Below, piece after piece: positions 40,401-48,942 of a stretch of DNA of 64,000 nucleotides. Origin of the DNA: Heliocidaris erythrogramma (taxonomy: Eukaryota; Echinodermata; Echinoidea; Camarodonta; Echinometridae); assembly GCA_025617745.1 (NCBI GenBank), contig CM046871.1, forward strand, positions 36,180,722-36,244,721. The letters are read 5' to 3'. Both the position numbers and the translations under genes were made by a program. Under the pieces are notes generated by a model. The model was not told the DNA's origin, ran no database searches, and saw nothing but the letters and a program-made list of their open reading frames with translations. The first letter of the stretch is position 1. The number at the start of each line of letters is the position of its first letter.

Positions 40401-43400
40401 ATGCTATCTTGAACTTTTGGATCTTTATTGCTCCCTCTACTGTTCTCAGTCTCTTTCCTTTGTTCTGGCAGGCTTCTTTGACAGGTACCCTGCTCTGGAA
40501 TATTATTAACAAAAACAAGAGTGAATTATTTGAACTATTAATGCATGATTGGAATGTCATAAAAGTATCATAATAATGACAGTTTGTTAAAACCAGTCCC
40601 ATAAAGTATTATAATTTGATGGAGATTTCATAAAACAAACATTGGACCTAATGCTTACAAAGTAAAATTAATAATTCTTTTTCTACATCTCTACTTATAC
40701 ATCCTAACAAACTTCATCCCCTTCCGTGCCATCCTTCATAAGAAACTGAATATTGTAATCATGTTTGTCCTATTAACAGCTTTGGAAGTTTTTTCTTCCA
40801 AAAAAAAGAAACAGTTAGACTTTTAACAAAGTTACCTATGAAGACAGATCATAAAGCCAACATGATTACTAATATATTTGGGGCATGGGAAAGTTTAAAT
40901 GATAGGGTCGGCCTCATATAAGGATGACATTTTCCTTCCTGGCTGCTGCCCAATTCAGTAATATTAATATTTGTATCATTTTGTTTATGTTACTATGCAT
41001 TCTGTTGTTGTGAATTTTACTGAATGAAATAAACTGAACTGAACTGAACTGTTAAATGAGAAAATGCATGGAGTCAATTTTACAAGCACTGAAAAAGATC
41101 TTTAGAAATTGTCATCACTGTCAATTGATCATACGATGAAGGTTCATTAAAAAATACTCACCTCTTTTTCTGACTTTGATGACATTGGTACCTCTCTCAA
41201 CATCTCCTTCATCCTCCTCCTTTTTCTTCTTTCGTTTCACTTTCTTCCCTTCAATATTGCACTGAGAAGCCGTAGGTTGATTGTTCTGATCAACCTTTTC
41301 TCCTTTATCAGCATCCTCAAATTGGCAATTCTTTCTCAGCTGCTTAGACCTGTCCTGAATTGTGTATCTTTTGGTAGGGCTTGGTGTGTTTGGTGGTAAA
41401 GTGGATAGCAACATACTCACAGGGGTGCCTATAAAAAAAATCATCAACCTTACTTTGGAACCCATGTGGACAAAATCCATTGACTACTGAATATTCTAAT
41501 TCCAGTAGGGTTAATCCAGGGATCACCTGTAGACAATGGGTCAAAGGCTAGTTATTTACACTTAATGTCGAAAGTGATATTAGATGCATAGTAGTATCAA
41601 ATTTGAATGGCTTCCAGCTTCACTGGAGTAAACTTATTTAATTACAACAATGTGGATCAAGTGAAGTGTTTCTTTATCCAATGTAGCTAGCCATTCAAAT
41701 TTAATCAAAACTATGTTAATACAAAGATAAACTAGAAATGTGCATTGCTGGGGCCGCGCAATGCTAAATGTATCCCCCGGCACTGGCAGCAATTTGAAGG
41801 AGGGACAAAGACCCTCCCCCATCCCCTCCCTCAAACAAAAGGATGGTGTAGAAATTAGATGTGTAGGTTTCACTAAGACACATCTTCATATAAAATTTGA
41901 AAGAAATGTGTTGAGAGATATACCAAGATACATCTCCATACAAAATTTGAAAGAAATCCATCAAGAAATGTGGCCTGCAGAGTGCACTCACGCCATGCCC
42001 TGAAGTATGACCTTTGACCCTATAAAAGACAGAACACTGGTGGCAGCATCACCAAAAACTATAGGTTTTTAGATTACACCAGGAGTCACCTTCATGCAAA
42101 ATTTGAACGAAATCCGTCAAGAAATGCAGAAGTAAGAGTGCAAGAAATGGAAAAATGACCTTTGACCCTATAAAGGACGGAACAATGAGGGCAGCATCAC
42201 CAAACAGTAAAGATGTGTAGATTATACCAAGATACATCTCCATACAAAATTTGAAAGAAATCCATCAAGAAATGTGGCCTGCAGAGTGCACTCACGCCAT
42301 GCCCTGAAGTATGACCTTTGACCCTATAAAAGACGGAACACTGGTGGCAGCATCACCAAAAACTATAGGTTTTTAGATTACACCAAGAGACACCTTCATG
42401 CAAAATTTGAACGAAATCCGTCAAGAAATGCAGAAGTAAAAGTGCAAGAAATGGAAAAATGACCTTTGACCCTATATAAAGGACGGAACAATGAGGGCAG
42501 CATCACCAAAAATTAAATATGTGTAGATTATACCAAGATACATCTCCATACAAAATTTGAATGAAATCCGTCAAGAAATGCAGAAGTAAGAGTACTAGAA
42601 ATGGAAAAATGACCTTTGACCCTATAAAGGACGGAACAATGAGGGCAGCATCACCAAAAATTAAACATGTGTAGATTATACCAAGATACATCTCCATACA
42701 AAATTTGAACAAAATCCGTTGAGAAATGTGGCCTGCAGAGTGCACTCACGCCATGCCCTGAAGTATGACCTTTGACCCTATAAAAGACGGAACACTGGTG
42801 GCAGCATCACCAAACACTATAGGTTTTTAAATAACACCAAGAGACACCTTCATGCAAAATTTGAACAAAATCCGTTGAGAAATGTGACCGCTAGAGCGCA
42901 CACAAACTATCCCCAAAAATATGGCCTTTTACCCTATAAAAGACGGAACACTGGGGGCAGCATCATCAGAAACTATAGGGGTCCAGATTTTACCAAGATA
43001 CACGTCCACAGGAAGTCTGAAAGTCTGACCGCTAGAGCGCACACAAGAATGTGACGCGGCGGCGGCGGCGAAACGCTGCTGAATCCAAAGTATCCTCCGG
43101 CATACTGCCGGGGGATACAATAAAGATATATTACTTTCTTATTTTCTACAAACAATTAACCCATTACCTACAAGGACCAGGAGGCTCCTGTGTGCAAGAA
43201 TTATCAAGCCTATGAGAAATGAGAGAAGCCAGTAATCAACGGGTTAAAGGTATCATCATATGAAACAACACTTCACACCCTACCACAACCAAGCCCTGCC
43301 TTTTCTCTCTCCACTACTGAGAAATCTCTGGATATCTGACACTAACTGGTATATATGATATTCACCAGTGTTGGGTGCCTCGAGATCGATCTTGATCTAG

Positions 43401-44949
43401 AGACCAGTCTCAAGTCGAGATCGGCATCAGTAACCCCGATCTTGTTCTTGATCTCAAAGGTGTTGGTCTTGATCTTGATCTTGATCTCGGAGCTTCTGTT
43501 CTTGGAATTTCGCTCAAGATGCTGGAGATCAACATTTTTATTATGTAAATTATCAAACAAAAAAGCTTTTAAAATCGTTCACCAATCGGCGAAAACACGA
43601 CTCAGTGTTGGGTACCTCGAGATCGATCTTGATCTCGAGACCAGTCTCGAGATCTGCATCAGTAACCTCGATCTTGATCTTGATCTCAGACATATCTGAT
43701 CTTGATCTCAGATGTTCTAATCTCGATCTTCAGCTGCGGGTCTTGATCCGGATCTGGATCTCGGACTGTCTGATCTTGATTTTGATCTCGGACCCTCTGG
43801 TCTTGGACCCAACACTGATATTCACAATACAGTTTGACAGAATGGAGACTGATGCTTGGTGCCCTATAGATTAGTAGGTGAAAGCCAATCACACAATATA
43901 TAATCCGATTTTGGACATAAATTGCAATAGCATTAAATATGGATATTTAAACAAATGAAGTCTTCCTGATTCAGATTCTGAACCATAATATGAATAGTAA
44001 AGATAGGCATTTGATGCCAATCAGAATAAAATCCAAATCAGCTTCAAATCGTAGACAACTCCAGGACTGCACTGACTTCACCATGATTTGGAAGCAATTT
44101 AGCCTTTCTTTCAACTAGAAAGCTCACAATAGGCAGTGTTTTTTTTAATTTTACTACTTATACGACTATTCAGAACCTCAATAAAAAATATTTCACTTGT
44201 TTAAATGTTTATATCAAATGCTCTAACATTTTCTTTCAAAAGCGGATTGCAGACCGATTATATAGTCCACGGTCGGCCTAAGTGGAGCCACCTGTTTTCA
44301 AGAATACCTCGCAACATATCTCACCTGTAAGCTGAATATAGCAGGATGGTGGTGCTGAAGTGAAAATAGACAGATTCTCCAGAATATGCATCGTCAACTC
44401 ATCTCCAATCCTGAAAATCAGCAAAAGAAAAGAGTGGCAATGAAATCTTCAACTTCACAACAAGTGATGAAGAAGAAAATTAGATTAGGATGATCAGGCT
44501 TATTACTTAATGGTGATTAAAAAAATGGAGAAGGATAATACTGTAAATTATAAGGGTGATAATAATAAATCTGATGAGGAAAATGGTAATTATGATGAAT
44601 ATGATGATGATGATAATGATGATGATGATGATGATGATGATGAAGATGAAGATGCACATGATACTGACTATCTTCATTTCATAATGTAATGATGCCCATC
44701 ATAATAATAATGGTAATCATAAGAATTATAATAATGATGATGATGATGATTCTGGTGGTGATGAAGATGATGATGGTGATGATGATGGTGATGATGATAG
44801 TGATGATGATGGTGATGATGATGGTGATGATGATGGTGATGATGATGGTGATGATGATGGTGATGATGATGGTGATGATGATGATGATGGTGATGATGAC
44901 GATGGTGATGACGATGATGATGATAATAATGATGATAATAATGATAATG

Positions 44950-44992
<43 letters not shown>

Positions 44993-47900
44993 GTGGTGAT
45001 GATGATGGTTGAAATGATGAAGGTGACATATAATGATAATGAAAAGGAAAATTTTAAACCAGAAAATAATACATTTTGGTTACCTGCTCAGCAGCTTTCT
45101 CCAGTATGGTATCCTAAGCTGGTTACTGTTGTTGTTTGGTACATTTATTGAAGAAGGGATCCCTGCAAATTCATCTTCGGACCTCCACTGTGAATTCATA
45201 AAAACAACATTTTTCATATTTCATTCATATTCATAAAGATTTGCAATTTTGTTTATTTCTCAATTGTTAAATATTGTATGATCTCTTGCATTTAACCATT
45301 GCTATGACGTCAATCTATTCAATAAAGTGTAGATTATTTTTACGAATGTACGCAATGGTTTAAGTCAGAGAATAGCCTTGGAAGTGCAGATTCGCCACTC
45401 CCAATCTACTCGGCTATGCCTCGTAGATTCGGAACTGGGTAATTTCACCAGGTTGGGACACGCTTGAAAATTTTGGATGAAAAAGCTTGTATCATTGAAA
45501 ATATCAGTAGAATCAATGCAGTTACCTTATGTAAGATTAGGGTAATCAATCATTTCATATGTTTCTCTCCATGTGTACACATGATTTATTTTAAAAATAC
45601 CTTAAAAACCTATAAATCTGACGTAACATTGACATGGTGTCAATGTTACATCAGAATTTTGGCTTGTCAAGTTTCTCTTTGTTTTTCCTATAACTAACAA
45701 CTTAAACCTAGCTTATCTGACTCAATATGAACACTCTATCTAAAACACCTGCTTTGATGATATCCAGCATCTTTGTACAAGAGAAATAGCAAATTTGTTA
45801 CTATTGTGGTGTCATGTTACGTCATCACTCTCATTTTATACTTTTCTCATCTTTCTGCTCTTTGTGTACCCCAATTTCTGGAGAAATTACTTTTTTTTTC
45901 TGTCCAGATGTATCCTCAAGACAACACATACAAAATGTTTCTAAATCATGCGAAACAAAATAAAAATATTTTCATCTACATCGTTTAGATTTTTCATGTC
46001 ACACCACAAAGTCTAAAATGTTAAGTCAGAGATTGTTTTATTTTAGAAAATCCACATAAACCCCTGGAATTTAAACATATTAATTATGTAGAAGAGAGAG
46101 GATTCTACCTGAAAACCACTTAAGTTTGATGGATAATCCTGTGACTGGACCACAAATTACATACTAATCAGCATGTGTGTGCTGACGTAACATTGACACT
46201 GTGTCAGTGTTACGTCAGCATTCAAATTTTGTTTGAAACAAGTTTTCCACCATATTATGATATCAATTATGAAGGATAAAGGTTTCATCTGTTGTCGAAG
46301 CATGTATTGTAAATATTTATACTTAATATGTCCCTAACTGTTGGTTACATTCCAGAAAAACAAAGGAAATTTGTTTTTCATGACGTAACACTGACACCGC
46401 GTCAATGTTACGTCAGAGGCGACACTTTTAATCATATCTTTGTGATAGCTTAACTTTCCTGACTGAAAACAACTTAAAATATTTAAATACTCGGATATGA
46501 ATATTTTATGAAATAAAAACAAGAAAACCTGCTGATAATTTTAATGATACAAGCCATGTCACACAAATGTGTCCCAACCTGATGAAATGACCCAACTACG
46601 AATCTACACTTCCTCTGCTATTCTCCTTTACATAATAAATTATGATTGCAGCAGAATTCTTCATGCAGCAAATGTCATCAAATATTTGTTGATTACTTTG
46701 AATACCCTTACTGAAGATTTTAGTTTTATTTTGAAACTATGACCACGTTTACACAGAGTGAACTCGAGTTCAAATTCGACAGCGAATTCAATTGCGACCT
46801 TGGATTAGCATAAATTATTTTTCGGTGGGCTGTTAACACAAAGCGTTGGACGAACTCGAATTCAGAAGGAAAGTGAATTCGACTTGATTACGCCCTCGCT
46901 TGGTGGGAATATCGTGATTATCAACTTCCGGGTTAAATTTGTGAAAACCCCACGAGTGAGTTCAAAATGGCGGTGGCGAGTATTGTAAGCGCAGTCATTT
47001 TGATCTGGTTTCGTATGATTTTACGTCGGAATAGGAATATCCTGATCAATAATTATATGCGACAGCAACGTGTCAGATCTGCTCGTCGAGCAGACCGTTT
47101 AAGAAGATGGCGGGAAGATTTTTCTCTTCAATCCAGCCGCTTCTTTTTTTTGGGGGGGGGGAGGGGGGGGGGGGCGAAAGACTGCAAAAGGTAGAATTTA
47201 CAAGATACCTCAGTGATTTACTGGTTAAATATTGTTTAACATTAAAATAGTTTGAGCTCAGTGCAACGCAATGCTTCATTCATAGTGTAATTTTCCAATA
47301 TCTTTGCCTGAATAAACCTATAAACTTGACAACTCTGTTAAGCCTCCATGTCAGTTTTTCACACATTTACCTTTTGTACATGGGTCAGAATCGATATGTG
47401 ACCCGCTCCCACAAACCTGCCGTAATGGATAAAATTTTATTTTAAAGATTTGCTTGTAGCTAAATTGCTCAAATAGCCAGCTTTTTCTATTGATTTGGAT
47501 GTATTGTCTGAATTGTCCTGGTGACTTCGGCGGGTTTTGCAGGATCGTTCGTGCGTTGTGGTTCACTTGTTGGATGACGCTTATTTACTGATGTTTTGCT
47601 TAGCAATACCGGAAGTGACGTATGACGGGGTCACTGGCTGGATATTTGCTAGTCGACTTTCAATTACGTGTCCATTCACACAGCAAATAGCGAATTTAAA
47701 TTCGATAAAAGTCGAGTTTGAATTCGATAAATGTTGCTCTAGGTCATCATTCGAATTCGAGTTTTGAACTCGAGTTCTAATTGCGACTACCCTGTTTACA
47801 CACAAATGAACTCGAGTTCAAATTCAACTAAAGTCGACTTCAGTCTCTGTGTAAACGGGGTCTAATTTTGATTGAAGATCATTGTCATCTATTTCCATGA

Positions 47901-48905
47901 ATGAACAGAAAATGTTCACTTAATTTTACTCACAGAATTAAACCCATTGAGTAGGACATTCTTCCCTCTTTTTCCTTGGCGCTGGAGTCTCTGCAAATAA
48001 AGACAAAAGAAGAATAAAATGAGTCAAATGATTAATCAAGGAGGCATTATATGGTCTGCCTTCTCTCACCCTTTTGGGTTATATAATTTTTATTTCTAAG
48101 GGAAATATCTGTTTTTTATGTGCTCAAGACTAATACCACCATCACCATTATCAGTGACATCAATCATTATTCAAGTCAAAATCAACATTGTCATCATCAT
48201 TATCATCATCACCATCATCATTATCATCATCATCATCATCATCATCTTCTTGCTGATTATATAGCAAGATTAAAATATTTCCATTCCATCCATGATTTCT
48301 GATGGATTTTACTAGCTTAAATGGCTGAAAGTCTATAAATATAAGGCATCGAAAGTGAGAGGGAGGGAGAGAGAGAGAGAGGGAGGGAGAGAGAGAGAGA
48401 GAGAGAAAGACCCCTGTTACACATACCTCTGAAAGTGGACTGAGGGTATATGTGTAACATCAACTTTTTTTAAAAGCCGGACTGAAGCCGCCTCGAAGCC
48501 GCCTCCATCCCAGTCCACCTCTGGATGTGGTTTGAGGCCGGCCTCATGCCGGACTCAGTCCCGCAATCAGTATGTGTTAACACCAAAGTGGACTCGGCGC
48601 CGGCTTTTAAGCGGAAGTTAAGTAACCTGTAAGAGCTGTGCATGCGCGGACCGTTCGCGATGTCGATGAGATAGTACAGCACCTGCAGTGCGAGTGTGCG
48701 AACCGCGCGAAAATTTTTACATGGAGTGCGCCTCAACGTCAGCTCGTGAAAAGGCGACGTGAAGCCGGCCTATGTGTAGACACAAAATTGCGGGCCCAAG
48801 GTATGTGTAACAAGGGTTTTAATGGTCTCGAGGCGGCTTCAAATTGCAGGTGTGTAGCCGGGTCCAGGGTTGCCTTTGAAATCCGAAGCATGTGTAACAG
48901 GGGTC

Positions 48906-48942
<37 letters not shown>

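Noticed and set aside
41990-42960. Tandem units as a gene family of small membrane proteins (MEMYLGIIYT-type frames)
   Set aside because: Each frame is the reverse translation of one satellite unit inside a mobile element; the frames mirror repeat length, not selection.
44679-45029. Long Ile-rich and Met/Asp-rich frames on both strands
   Set aside because: Translation of a (GAT)n microsatellite.
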